A stretch of DNA of 64,000 nt. Source: Pseudomonas viridiflava. Its GTDB lineage: Bacteria > Pseudomonadota > Gammaproteobacteria > Pseudomonadales > Pseudomonadaceae. Position numbers and translations under genes: made by a program. Shown here piece after piece: positions 8,694 through 17,140 of this stretch (its first letter is position 1; every line of letters starts with the position of its first letter). The DNA is taken from NCBI RefSeq assembly GCF_900589395.1, contig NZ_UUIS01000092.1, positions 49,131-113,130 of the forward strand. Direction: 5' to 3'. The notes under the pieces were generated by a model. The model did no database searches. It was not told the DNA's origin and saw nothing but the letters and a program-made list of their open reading frames with translations.

Positions 8694-8738
8694 CGACCTG
8701 CGCTTGACGACATTCAGCTAACTGGCTGGCCTTACCCC

Positions 8739-8827
8739 GTAGGAGCGACCAACGGTCGCGAAGGCAGGTGGTCAGGCACTGAAGAGGTTGAATCTACCGC
8801 CCTTTCGCGACCGCAGGTCGCTCCCAC
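8739..8827. repeat. REP pair (family C, GTAGGAGCGACC type)
   Basis: GTAGGAGCGACCAACGGTCGCG at the left and CGCGACCGCAGGTCGCTCCCAC at the right. Single hairpins of the same family occur at 13182-13207 and 55742-55765. Confidence 0.8.
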
Positions 8828-8889
8828 AGAAACAGCGACCTGCGTTCGACGACATTTGGCTTGACTGACTGGCATCAGCCTACATGCAA

Positions 8890-10443
8890 TCAGGTCACCG
8901 GTGCCGGGTTGAACAGCGCCAGGTCGTTGTGCAGGCGGTAGTGTTCGGTCCAGGTCTTCTTCTTGCCGCTGGCCACGTCCAGGTAGTAGTGGAACAACTC
9001 CCAGCCGAGGTCTTCGATGCTGGCACGGCCTGTCGCGATGCGTCCGGCGTCAACGTCGATCAGGTCGGGCCAGCGTTGCGCCAGTTCGGTGCGGGTCGAG
9101 ACCTTGACCACCGGCGCCATCGCCAGCCCATAGGGCGTGCCGCGGCCGGTGGTGAACACGTGCAGGTTCATGCCGGCCGCCAGTTGCAGCGTGCCGCAGA
9201 TAAAGTCGCTGGCCGGGGTGGCACAGAAGATCAGGCCCTTGCTGCTGACCCGCTCGCCGGGACCGACCACACCGTTGATGGCGCTGTTGCCGGACTTGAC
9301 GATCGAGCCCAGGGATTTCTCGACGATGTTCGACAATCCGCCCTTCTTGTTGCCCGGCGTGGTGTTGGCGCTGCGGTCGGCCTCGCCCTTGGCCAGGTAA
9401 CGGTCATACCAGTCCATTTCGCGCACCAGCGCCTGGGCCACTTCCTGGTTCTCGGCACGCGAGGTCAGCAGGTAAATGGCGTCGCGCACCTCGGTGACTT
9501 CGGAAAACATCACCGTGGCCCCGGCGCGCAGCAACAGGTCCGAGGCGAAGCCCAGCGCCGGGTTGGCGGTGATGCCGGAAAACGCATCGCTGCCGCCGCA
9601 CTGCATGCCCAGGATCAGCTCGGAAGCCGGCACCGTCTCGCGGCGGCGCTGGTCGAGTTTTTTCAGGCGCACTTCGGCCAGTTCCATGATCTGCTCGATC
9701 ATTTCGTTGAAGCCGGTGCTGGCATCCTGCAGGCGGTACAGCCATGGCTCGCTCAGGTCCACCGACGGGTCCTGCTCGTGCATGACCTGCCCGGCCTGAA
9801 GTTTTTCGCAGCCCAGGCTGATCACCAGGGCCTCGCCACCCAGGTTCGGGTTGCGCGCCAGGTTGCGCACGGTACGGATCGGAATGTAGGCGTCGGTGGC
9901 AGTGATCGCCACGCCACAGCCGTAGGTGTGGGTCAGGGCCACCACGTCGTCGACGTTGGGGTACTTGGGCAGCAACTCGTCACGGATGCGCTTGACCGCA
10001 TGGTCCAGCACGCCGGTCACACACTGCACCGTGGTGGTGATGCCCAGGATATTGCGCGTGCCGACGGTGCCGTCGGCGTTGCGGTAGCCTTCGAAGGTGT
10101 AACCCTCCAGCGGCGCGGCCTTTGCCGGCACGGCATCGGACATCGGCAGCTTGTCCAGCTCCGGCGCCGAGGGCATGCGCAACAGGTCTTCCCTGACCCA
10201 ACTGCCGCGCGGGATCGGCTGCAAGGCATAACCGATGGTTTGCCCGTAGCGGATCACCGGATCCCCTTCGGCCAGGTCGACGGTGCTGATCTTGTGGCTC
10301 TGGGGGACGTTATCGACCGTCTCCAGGCCATCCTCGAAGCGGGTGCCGGCAGGCACACCCTGGTCATTGACCACTACAACCACGTTATCCAGCGGGTGGA
10401 GCCGGATATGCCGTGGCGAATCGGCATGTTGAATCAGGTTCAT
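8890..10443 (-). CDS. garD: Galactarate dehydratase
   Basis: 517 aa, full length for GarD/altronate-type dehydratases. It has an N-terminal SAF-like domain (about 1-95) and a large catalytic domain with conserved cysteine-containing loops THTYGCGV, ISLGCEK and MQCGGSDAFSG, plus GRGTPYGLAMAPVVKV. The enzyme removes water from D-galactarate to give 5-keto-4-deoxy-D-glucarate, the substrate of the kdgD product encoded two genes upstream. The ATG at 10443 is preceded by TGAGGA; a GTG just before it is less likely. It is the last gene of a kdgD-transporter-garD operon, 10 nt after the transporter stop. I am confident of the family; galactarate specificity rests on similarity and context. Confidence 0.9.
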   Translation of the reverse strand: MNLIQHADSPRHIRLHPLDNVVVVVNDQGVPAGTRFEDGLETVDNVPQSHKISTVDLAEGDPVIRYGQTIGYALQPIPRGSWVREDLLRMPSAPELDKLPMSDAVPAKAAPLEGYTFEGYRNADGTVGTRNILGITTTVQCVTGVLDHAVKRIRDELLPKYPNVDDVVALTHTYGCGVAITATDAYIPIRTVRNLARNPNLGGEALVISLGCEKLQAGQVMHEQDPSVDLSEPWLYRLQDASTGFNEMIEQIMELAEVRLKKLDQRRRETVPASELILGMQCGGSDAFSGITANPALGFASDLLLRAGATVMFSEVTEVRDAIYLLTSRAENQEVAQALVREMDWYDRYLAKGEADRSANTTPGNKKGGLSNIVEKSLGSIVKSGNSAINGVVGPGERVSSKGLIFCATPASDFICGTLQLAAGMNLHVFTTGRGTPYGLAMAPVVKVSTRTELAQRWPDLIDVDAGRIATGRASIEDLGWELFHYYLDVASGKKKTWTEHYRLHNDLALFNPAPVT

Positions 10444-10453
10444 CACGGTTTCC

Positions 10454-11833
10454 TCAGGATTTGGCTTGGGAAAGGTCGCTGTTGCTCAGCGCAGGCCCCT
10501 GTACAGGCGGCTCTTTCAGTTCCACACGCTTGATGTCTCCGACGATAAAGATGTAGCTGATGACGGCCAGCAGCGCGTTGGCGCCCACGAACACCAGGGC
10601 CCACTTGAACGAGCCGGTGGTGCTGATGATGTAGCCGATCACGATCGGGGTGGTGATCGAGGCGATGTTGCCGAAGGTGTTGAACAACCCGCCACTGAGG
10701 CCGGCGATCTGCTTGGGCGACACGTCGGACATGACCGCCCAGCCCAGTGCACCGATGCCTTTGCCGAAGAAGGCCAGGGCCATGAAGCCAACCACCACCC
10801 ACTCCACATCGACGTAGTTGCAGGTGACGATGGAGGTCGACAGCAGCAGGCCGCAGATGATCGGTGCCTTGCGGGCAAAGGTCAGGGAATGGCCCTTGCG
10901 CAGCAGGTAGTCGGAGATCACCCCGCCCAGGACACCGCCGATAAAGCCGCAGATGGCCGGCAAGGAGGCAATGATGCCGGCCTTGAGAATGGTCATGCCG
11001 CGTTCCTGGACCAGGTACACCGGGAACCAGGTCAGGAAGAAGTAGGTGATGCCGTTGATGCAGTACTGGCTCAGGTAGATGCCGAGCATCATGCGGTTGG
11101 TCAGCAACTGGCGCAGGTAATCCCATTTCGGACCGCTGCTGGCCGGCTTGTCCTTGCCTTTGCCCTTGTCCTGGTCCATGTCGACCATGCCGCCGTTGTT
11201 GGCGATGTGCTCAAGCTCGGCTTCGTTGATCATCGGATGCTGGCGCGGGCTGTGGATGACTTTCAGCCAGACGCCGGAAAACACGATGCCGGCCGCGCCC
11301 ATGACCACGAACACGTGCTGCCAGCCGTAGGTGAAGACGATCCAGCCCATCAGCGGGGCGAACAACACGGTGGCAAAGTACTGCGCCGAGTTGAAGATGG
11401 CCGACGCCGTGCCGCGCTCGGCGGTCGGGAACCAGGCCGCGACGATGCGGGCGTTGCCAGGAAAGGATGGCGCTTCGGCCAGGCCGACCAGAAAGCGCAG
11501 CATGAACAGCGCGACGATGGCCGTGGAGACGCCGAATTCACCGACATAGCCTTGCAGCAGGGTGAACAGCGACCAGGTGAAAATGCTCGTGGCGTAGACT
11601 TTCTTCGAACCGAAACGGTCGAGCAGCCAGCCGCCAGGAATCTGGCCGGCCACATAGGCCCAGCCGAATGCGGAGAAAATATAACCCAGGGTGATGGCAT
11701 CAATGCCAAGGTCTTTCTGCAGGCTGGAACCTGCGATAGCGATGGTAGCGCGGTCGGCGTAGTTGATCGTGGTGACCAGAAACAGCATCAACAGGATCAA
11801 ATAGCGGACGTGCGTCGGCTTGGACTTTTGCAT
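10454..11833 (-). CDS. gudP: MFS transporter for galactarate/glucarate (GudP/GarP-like)
   Basis: 459 aa, twelve membrane segments. ACS-family signatures include VTTINYADRATIAIAG in helix 1, YVAGQIPGGWLLDRFGSKKVY after helix 2, and GLAEAPSFPGNARIVAAWFP before helix 5. A longer charged cytoplasmic loop with KGKGKDKP lies between the halves. It should bring galactarate or glucarate into the cell by proton symport. It lies between kdgD and garD on the same strand, 166 nt after kdgD and 10 nt before garD, which fits a catabolic operon. A second, more distant ACS-family gene at 2794-4086 may serve a related substrate. Confidence 0.88.
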   Translation of the reverse strand: MQKSKPTHVRYLILLMLFLVTTINYADRATIAIAGSSLQKDLGIDAITLGYIFSAFGWAYVAGQIPGGWLLDRFGSKKVYATSIFTWSLFTLLQGYVGEFGVSTAIVALFMLRFLVGLAEAPSFPGNARIVAAWFPTAERGTASAIFNSAQYFATVLFAPLMGWIVFTYGWQHVFVVMGAAGIVFSGVWLKVIHSPRQHPMINEAELEHIANNGGMVDMDQDKGKGKDKPASSGPKWDYLRQLLTNRMMLGIYLSQYCINGITYFFLTWFPVYLVQERGMTILKAGIIASLPAICGFIGGVLGGVISDYLLRKGHSLTFARKAPIICGLLLSTSIVTCNYVDVEWVVVGFMALAFFGKGIGALGWAVMSDVSPKQIAGLSGGLFNTFGNIASITTPIVIGYIISTTGSFKWALVFVGANALLAVISYIFIVGDIKRVELKEPPVQGPALSNSDLSQAKS

Positions 11834-11999
11834 GCGGTGAAACTCCCACTCTTTATTTTTTTACGCGGGTGCTGCTGTTTTTTTGGGTGTAGCCCTGCAG
11901 GCCCCTTGGAAACGCCGTGGCGACAGCGTTTTCCACCTGCAGACGGTGCAACGACAAAGACCGCGGAGCGTACTCAGCGGCCTTTGGCTGTAACCAGAC

Positions 12000-12911
12000 T
12001 TACTGCTTGCCTTGCTTGTCCATGAGCGCGGCGAGCATTTCGACTTCTTCGCCAGTCAGGTCGGTCAGCGGTGCGCGGACGGGACCTGCGTCATAGCCTG
12101 CGATCTTGGCGCCGGCCTTGACGATGCTGACGGCATAACCGGCCTTGCGGTTGCGCAGGTCCAGGTAAGGCAGGAAGAAATCGTCGATGTACTTGCCGAC
12201 GGTCTCATGATCGTCACGGGCGATGGCGTGGTAGAAGTTCATGGCCAGCTTCGGTACGAAGTTGAACACCGCCGAGGAGTAGACCGGTACGCCCAGCGCC
12301 TTGTAGGCGGCAGCGTAGACTTCAGCGGTCGGCAGACCACCCAGGTACGAGAAGCGGTCGCCCAGGCGGCGGCGGATCGAAACCATCAGCTCGATGTCGC
12401 CCAGGCCGTCTTTGTAACCGATCAGGTTCGGGCAGCGCTCGGCCAGTTTTTCCAGCAGTGGCGCGGTCAGGCGGCAGACGTTGCGGTTGTAGACCACCAC
12501 GCCGATCTTGACCGACTTGCACACCGCTTCAACGTGGGCGGCAACGCCGTCCTGGCTGGCTTCAGTCAGGTAGTGAGGCAGCAGCAGCAGGCCCTTGGCC
12601 CCCAGACGCTCGGCTTCCTGAGCCATTTCGATGGCCTGGCGAGTCGGGCCACCGACGCCGGCCAGGATTGGCACGGTCTTTTCGCAGGTGTCGACGGCGG
12701 TCTTGATGATCTGCGAGTACTCGCCGGAGGTCAGCGAGAAGAACTCGCCGGTGCCGCCTGCGGCGAACAGGGCGCTGGCGCCGTACGGGGCCAGCCACTC
12801 AAGGCGCTTGATATAGCCTTCGCGATGGAAGTCGCCTTGAGCATTGAAGTCGGTGACAGGGAAAGACAGCAAACCGTGGGAAAGGATGGACTTTAGTTCT
12901 TGTGGATTCAT
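12000..12911 (-). CDS. kdgD: 5-dehydro-4-deoxyglucarate dehydratase
   Basis: 303 aa, typical of this DHDPS/NAL-superfamily enzyme. The active site is visible: GGTGEF (residues 52-57), Tyr141 in VVVYNRNV, and the Schiff-base lysine Lys167 in GYKDGLGD. It converts 5-keto-4-deoxyglucarate to 2,5-dioxovalerate (alpha-ketoglutarate semialdehyde) with loss of CO2 and water. This is the step after GarD; the product is then oxidised to 2-oxoglutarate by a dehydrogenase not encoded in the window. First gene of the operon. The operator-like GTTGTACGATGAC lies 66-78 nt upstream. Confidence 0.93.
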   Translation of the reverse strand: MNPQELKSILSHGLLSFPVTDFNAQGDFHREGYIKRLEWLAPYGASALFAAGGTGEFFSLTSGEYSQIIKTAVDTCEKTVPILAGVGGPTRQAIEMAQEAERLGAKGLLLLPHYLTEASQDGVAAHVEAVCKSVKIGVVVYNRNVCRLTAPLLEKLAERCPNLIGYKDGLGDIELMVSIRRRLGDRFSYLGGLPTAEVYAAAYKALGVPVYSSAVFNFVPKLAMNFYHAIARDDHETVGKYIDDFFLPYLDLRNRKAGYAVSIVKAGAKIAGYDAGPVRAPLTDLTGEEVEMLAALMDKQGKQ

Positions 12912-12976
12912 TGTTCGAACACCCTGGGGGACATTGTTGTGGTGAATAAGTCATCAGCCGTGTGCCGATGTCGTAA

Positions 12977-12989
12977 GTCATCGTACAAC
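12977..12989 (-). promoter_or_regulatory. Candidate GntR operator upstream of kdgD
   Basis: GTTGTACGATGAC on the minus strand, one mismatch from GTTGTACGATCAC in front of the regulator gene (14045). It is placed 66-78 nt before the kdgD start. Confidence 0.5.
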
Positions 12990-13100
12990 TGAAAATAAAA
13001 TGTCTCAACAGGGATTTGCAAAATTTTTCTGCGAGGGGTTGCCGGCAGGGCCCAAGCCTTTGATTACCGGGGCCTTGCGGGGATTTGATAGAGGAAAGAA

Positions 13101-13113
13101 GTTATACGATCAC
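13101..13113 (+). promoter_or_regulatory. Second candidate GntR operator in the kdgD-regulator gap
   Basis: GTTATACGATCAC differs from the 14045 site by one base. It lies about 190 nt upstream of kdgD and 133 nt after the regulator's 3' end, so it could be an auxiliary site for looping. Confidence 0.45.
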
Positions 13114-13181
13114 TCTATCCGGAGCGTGATGGCATCGGCTGGAAATCGCGCTCATCCCCATGATCGGCATGGAAATCCCCC

Positions 13182-13207
13182 GTAGGAGCGACCAGCGGTC
13201 GCGCCTA
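13182..13207. repeat. Single REP hairpin (family C)
   Basis: GTAGGAGCGACC facing GGTCGCGCCTAC, a single REP just after the regulator gene. Confidence 0.75.
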
Positions 13208-13245
13208 CGGATCGGGTGCTGGCTGCGCAGCGGCGGGCCGCAGGA

Positions 13246-13995
13246 TCAGGCGTTTTGCGCGGCGGCTTCTTCGTGGGCGTGGCGCAGGCGTTCGCGGCTG
13301 TTGGTCAGGTGCAGGCGCATGGCGGCGCGGGCAGCGTCGGCGTCCTGACGGGCGATGGCCTCGTAGATTTCCTCGTGCTCGCGGCTCAGGCGCATGTTGT
13401 AGTGCTGCTGGTCATCGTGGGCCAGGCGCGCCGAGTTCACACGGGTACGCGGAATGATGCTTGCGCCCAGGTGGGTCATGATGTCGGTGAAGTAGCGGTT
13501 GCCGGTGGCCAGCGCAATGTGCAGGTGGAACTGGAAGTCCATGGACACGGCATCGATGGCATGGGCCGCGCTTTCGTTCAGCGCATCCAGGGCGGCCCGC
13601 ATGGCCGCCAGCTGCTCGTCGGTGCGGCGCTGGGCAGCGAGCCCGGCGGTTTCCACTTCCAGGCTGATGCGCAGCTCCAGAATAGCCAGCACGTCACGCA
13701 AGGTCACGATGGTCGCAGGATCGATACGAAAACCGCTGGGGCTTGGCATGTCGAGCACAAAGGTGCCGATACCGTGGCGGGTCTCGACCAGGCCCGAGGC
13801 CTGCAGGCGGGAAATGGCCTCGCGCACCACGGTGCGGCTGACGCCCTGCTCTTCCATGATGGCCGACTCGGTGGGCAGTTTGTCGCCACGCTTGAGCTGC
13901 CCGGAGCGGATACGCTCGGACAGTTCGGTCACCAGTTCCTGCGCAAGACTGCGATGCTTACGACGTGCGCGGGGTGGAGCGCTCTGATTTTCCAT
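13246..13995 (-). CDS. FadR-subfamily GntR transcriptional regulator
   Basis: 249 aa from the ATG at 13995 (MENQSAPPRARRKH). A TTG at 14031 would add 12 residues but lacks support. The N-terminal winged helix-turn-helix (about 20-90) contains GDKLPTESAIMEEQGVSRT and REAISRLQASGLVETRHGIGTFV. The C-terminal FCD-type all-helical ligand domain has EAAGLAAQR-like and HLHIALATGN segments with His residues likely to bind a metal or acid ligand. It probably represses the kdgD operon until galactarate, glucarate or a keto-acid intermediate is present. Operator-like motifs lie before its own gene and before kdgD. Confidence 0.85.
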   Translation of the reverse strand: MENQSAPPRARRKHRSLAQELVTELSERIRSGQLKRGDKLPTESAIMEEQGVSRTVVREAISRLQASGLVETRHGIGTFVLDMPSPSGFRIDPATIVTLRDVLAILELRISLEVETAGLAAQRRTDEQLAAMRAALDALNESAAHAIDAVSMDFQFHLHIALATGNRYFTDIMTHLGASIIPRTRVNSARLAHDDQQHYNMRLSREHEEIYEAIARQDADAARAAMRLHLTNSRERLRHAHEEAAAQNA

Positions 13996-14044
13996 ATCCT
14001 GCAAGGTTCTTCTCGATCTGTAGACGGGCAATCATAGCGCAGCG

Positions 14045-14057
14045 GTTGTACGATCAC
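14045..14057 (+). promoter_or_regulatory. Candidate autoregulatory GntR operator
   Basis: GTTGTACGATCAC, 50-62 nt upstream of the regulator start at 13995. It is nearly palindromic around GTAC. Confidence 0.5.
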
Positions 14058-14181
14058 ACGCCATGAAAATGCGGGTAAGCCAGCCGGTCATTGCCGAAAT
14101 CGCCCGGTACTGGCGAACTGACTCTCGATGCTTGCGCCGCCACCGCTCAAGCCTGCGGCTTTGCCGGGGGCGGCGCAGGTT

Positions 14182-14751
14182 TCAGCGGCGTACCGGGCGT
14201 TTCTGCAATTTGCGTTGCAAAGTACGTCGATGCATGCCCAAGGCCCGCGCAGTCGCGGAAATATTGCCTTCGTGCTCGGTCAGCACGCGCTGGATGTGCT
14301 CCCACTGCAGGCGATCCACCGACATGGGGTTTTCCGGCACCAGGTTGTCCAGGTTGGCATGCTCGGACAACAAGGCCGCCAGCACGTCGTCGGCATCGGC
14401 CGGCTTGCACAGGTAATTGCAGGCGCCGCGCTTGATGGCCTCGACGGCGGTGGCAATGCTCGAATAGCCGGTCAGGATCACCACCCGCATGTCCGGGTCC
14501 AGCTCCAGCAGCCGGGGCAACAGCACCAGGCCTGAGTCACCGTCCATTTTCAGGTCAAGGGCGGCGTATTCAGGAATGTCCTGCTGAGCCAGCGCCAGGC
14601 CCTCTTCGGCCGAACCGGCCGTACTGACACGAAAGCCGCGACGGGTCATCGCCCGGGCCATGACCCGGGTAAACGTGGCGTCGTCGTCGACCAGCAGCAG
14701 GTGCGGCAGTTCTTCGCCGTCGACCTGTTCGACCGCATTGTCATCACTCAT
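14182..14751 (-). CDS. roxR: Response regulator RoxR (RegA/PrrA family)
   Basis: 189 aa. The receiver domain has the acidic pocket VDDDA (21-25), phosphoacceptor Asp66 in YAALDLKM, Thr in ILTGYSS and Lys in YLCKPADADD. A Fis-like helix-turn-helix ends the protein (ISATARALGMHRRTLQRKL). This compact receiver-plus-Fis layout is that of RegA/PrrA/RoxR regulators, which adjust respiratory and redox genes. The start overlaps the roxS stop by 4 nt, so the pair is co-translated. In Pseudomonas RoxR controls terminal oxidases and related respiratory functions; direct targets in this window are unknown. Confidence 0.92.
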   Translation of the reverse strand: MSDDNAVEQVDGEELPHLLLVDDDATFTRVMARAMTRRGFRVSTAGSAEEGLALAQQDIPEYAALDLKMDGDSGLVLLPRLLELDPDMRVVILTGYSSIATAVEAIKRGACNYLCKPADADDVLAALLSEHANLDNLVPENPMSVDRLQWEHIQRVLTEHEGNISATARALGMHRRTLQRKLQKRPVRR

Positions 14752-16007
14752 GCTTGTTCTCCTCGCTTGTCACGCGGCAGGCGCAGCTCGGTGAGCGTAC
14801 CGCCTTCTTCGTGACGATAGAGCCTGACCGAACCACCCGCCCGGGTGACACTGGCCTTGCTCAGAAACAGACCCAGGCCAAAGCCTTTGCCTTTGGTTGT
14901 GAAAAACGGTTTGCCGATCTGCTCGGCAATGGCCAGCGGCACGCCTGGACCATGGTCGCGGATGCTCAGGCAGATCTCGGTGCTGTCCCAGTCGAGCATC
15001 ACCTGCAGGTTGTCAGGGCTGGCATCGGCGGCATTGTTGAGCAGGTTGAGCAGTGCCTGGGTCAGGTCTGGCGGCGGCGCCAGCATCGGCACGCTGCCCT
15101 GCCCCAACTGGTGGAAACGATAACTCACTTCCGGGCGCATCAGGTGCCAACGGTTGAGTGACTCATCGAGCCAGCGCGACACGGTCTGGAATTCCACCGC
15201 CATGCGCCGGTTGGCCTCGGCGGCGCGCACCAGGTGCTGCAGGGTGTGTTTGCACTGCCCGACCTGCTCTTGCAGCACTGCAAGATCGTCCTGCAGGCCT
15301 GGGTCGTGGTGGTCCTGGCGCATCTCGTTGAGCAGCACGCTCATGGTCGCCAGCGGTGTGCCCAGCTCATGCGCGGCACCGGCGGCCTGGGTGGCGACGG
15401 CCAGCAGTTGCTCGTCGCGCAGCCCTTCTTCGCGGCGCTCGGCGCGCAATTGCTCCTGGCGACGCAGCTCTTCGGCCATGCGCGCGGCAAAGAAAGTGAT
15501 CACCCCGGCGGCCAGCACAAAGCTCAGCCACATGCCGTAGACCTGCATGTTTTCCCGCGAGATGGGGTAGTTTTCCAGCGGGTAGGCCTGCGCCAGCAGC
15601 CAGGTGTACAGCGCCAGGGCGATGCCGGACAACACCAGCGAATAGCGCCACGGCAAGGTCACCGCAGCGATGGTCAGCGGCACCAGGTAATAAGAGACGA
15701 ACGGGTTGGTCGAACCACCGGAAAAATACAGCAGCGCACTGTGGATGATCAGGTCCAGCGCCAGTTGCACGGCGTATTCCTGCTCGGTCACCAGCCACGG
15801 TGTACGCAGGCGGATGGCCGTCAGGGCACAGAGGACCGCCGAGCAGGCCAGGGTGACCGACAGTTGCAGCCACGGCAGCGGCAGCACATCGAACAGCCAG
15901 GCAATGCCCACGGAGCCGGCCTGGGCGGCCAGGACCATCACGCGGATAAACGTCAGGCGCCACAGGTTTTGCCGTGTGGCCGAAAGCATTTGGACGGGGA
16001 CGAGCAT
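14748..16007 (-). CDS. roxS: Redox sensor histidine kinase RoxS (RegB/PrrB family)
   Basis: 419 aa from the ATG at 16007, preceded by AGGAG; the open frame extends further but without support. Six membrane segments occupy the first ~175 residues and include the RegB-type quinone-binding heptapeptide GGSTNPF (97-103). The H-box AAGAAHELGTPLATM puts the autophosphorylated His at residue 213. Cys252 (QVGQCKHTL) sits where RegB carries its redox-active cysteine. The ATPase domain has NLLNNAADAS and GFGLGLFLS. The kinase should sense quinone-pool or redox state and phosphorylate RoxR. Confidence 0.92.
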   Translation of the reverse strand: MLVPVQMLSATRQNLWRLTFIRVMVLAAQAGSVGIAWLFDVLPLPWLQLSVTLACSAVLCALTAIRLRTPWLVTEQEYAVQLALDLIIHSALLYFSGGSTNPFVSYYLVPLTIAAVTLPWRYSLVLSGIALALYTWLLAQAYPLENYPISRENMQVYGMWLSFVLAAGVITFFAARMAEELRRQEQLRAERREEGLRDEQLLAVATQAAGAAHELGTPLATMSVLLNEMRQDHHDPGLQDDLAVLQEQVGQCKHTLQHLVRAAEANRRMAVEFQTVSRWLDESLNRWHLMRPEVSYRFHQLGQGSVPMLAPPPDLTQALLNLLNNAADASPDNLQVMLDWDSTEICLSIRDHGPGVPLAIAEQIGKPFFTTKGKGFGLGLFLSKASVTRAGGSVRLYRHEEGGTLTELRLPRDKRGEQA

Positions 16008-16216
16008 GAGCTCTCCTGCTGGGCGCCCCAAGGGCGGGTGGATCGGGTCGAGTATAACCAGCCAGGGGCCGCCACCGGGAATCCTGCGGCAATGCGCCAC
16101 AGGATTTTTACGGTAAAGTCCTGGTCATCTGGCAGAACCGCGCCCCGGGTGCGAAGTCTGATGCCAGGTTGCTGTCCGACAGCCGTCGGACTACCGTCCG
16201 TCAACAAGGAGTTCCC

Positions 16217-16933
16217 ATGTCCAAGCTTCGTCCTGCCGCCGCTGTGCTGGCCCTGAGCGCCACTGTCCTGGCCAGCGCCGCCGTAGCCGCCGATGAGCCG
16301 CGCTTCAACCAGGTGTCGCTGCGCGCCGAGGTCAACAAGGAAGTCGCCCGCGACCTGATGCAGGTCACCCTTTATACCGAAGCCCAGGACCGCGATCCGG
16401 GCAAGCTGGCCGCGCAGATCACCGAAAGCCTCAACAAGGCCGTCGGCCAGGCGCGCCAGGTCAAGGCCGTCGAAGTGCGCCAGGGCAGCCGTAACAGCTC
16501 GCCGATCTACGACGACAAGGGCCAGAAGATCACCGCCTGGCGCGAGCGGGCCGAACTGCGCCTGGAAAGCGCCGACTTCGCCGCGCTGTCGCAACTGACC
16601 GGCGACCTGCTCACCACCCTGAAGATGGACAGCATGGACTTCTCCATCTCGTCGGCCACCCGCCGCGCCAGCGAAGACGACCTGCTCAAGGAAGCCGTGG
16701 CGGCGTTCAAGTCCCGCGCGCAGCTGGTCACCGATGCCATGGGCGGCAAGGGTTACAAGGTGGTCAACCTGAACCTCAACACCTCAGGTTACCCACAACC
16801 GTACTTGCGTGCCCCGGCACCGATGATGATGAGCAAGTCCGACAGCGCCGAGGCCGTCTCACCGGATGTCGAGGCCGGCACCAGCAAGGTCACCGTTGCC
16901 GCCGACGGCATGATCGAAGTGCAGATTCCCTAA
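16217..16933 (+). CDS. Periplasmic SIMPL (DUF541) domain protein
   Basis: 238 aa from the ATG at 16217, which has AAGGAG upstream. An N-terminal signal peptide (hydrophobic LAL..TVLASAAVAA, cleavage near residue 25) is followed by a SIMPL/DUF541 domain with SLRAEVNKEVARDLMQVTL and a C-terminal strand SKVTVAADGMIEVQI. SIMPL proteins (BP26/OMP28 type) are periplasmic and oligomeric; their biochemical role is still unclear. Divergent from roxSR, sharing a ~210-nt intergenic region, so RoxR could affect it, but no operator is evident. Confidence 0.85.
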   Translation: MSKLRPAAAVLALSATVLASAAVAADEPRFNQVSLRAEVNKEVARDLMQVTLYTEAQDRDPGKLAAQITESLNKAVGQARQVKAVEVRQGSRNSSPIYDDKGQKITAWRERAELRLESADFAALSQLTGDLLTTLKMDSMDFSISSATRRASEDDLLKEAVAAFKSRAQLVTDAMGGKGYKVVNLNLNTSGYPQPYLRAPAPMMMSKSDSAEAVSPDVEAGTSKVTVAADGMIEVQIP

Positions 16934-17140
16934 GGCGTCTTGCACGCGGCCGCGAACAGCCTGGTTCGCGGTCGCCATCGTCCTCCTACAAGCGGCTTGC
17001 CTGCCGCCACCGCACCACAGTCCCCGCTTCCCACGCGACACGTCGCCCTCATCTGATTTCCATCGCGCAAGTGGTGCGTAGACTCGTTCCTGCGCACATT
17101 CCCTTACACCTGCATTTATCTACGCATAAAGGAATCACGG

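Noticed and set aside
8884..10533. Open frame of 549 codons on the plus strand opposite garD
   Set aside because: It is antisense to garD with a composition rich in H, Q, R and G, typical of the shadow frame of GC-rich genes.
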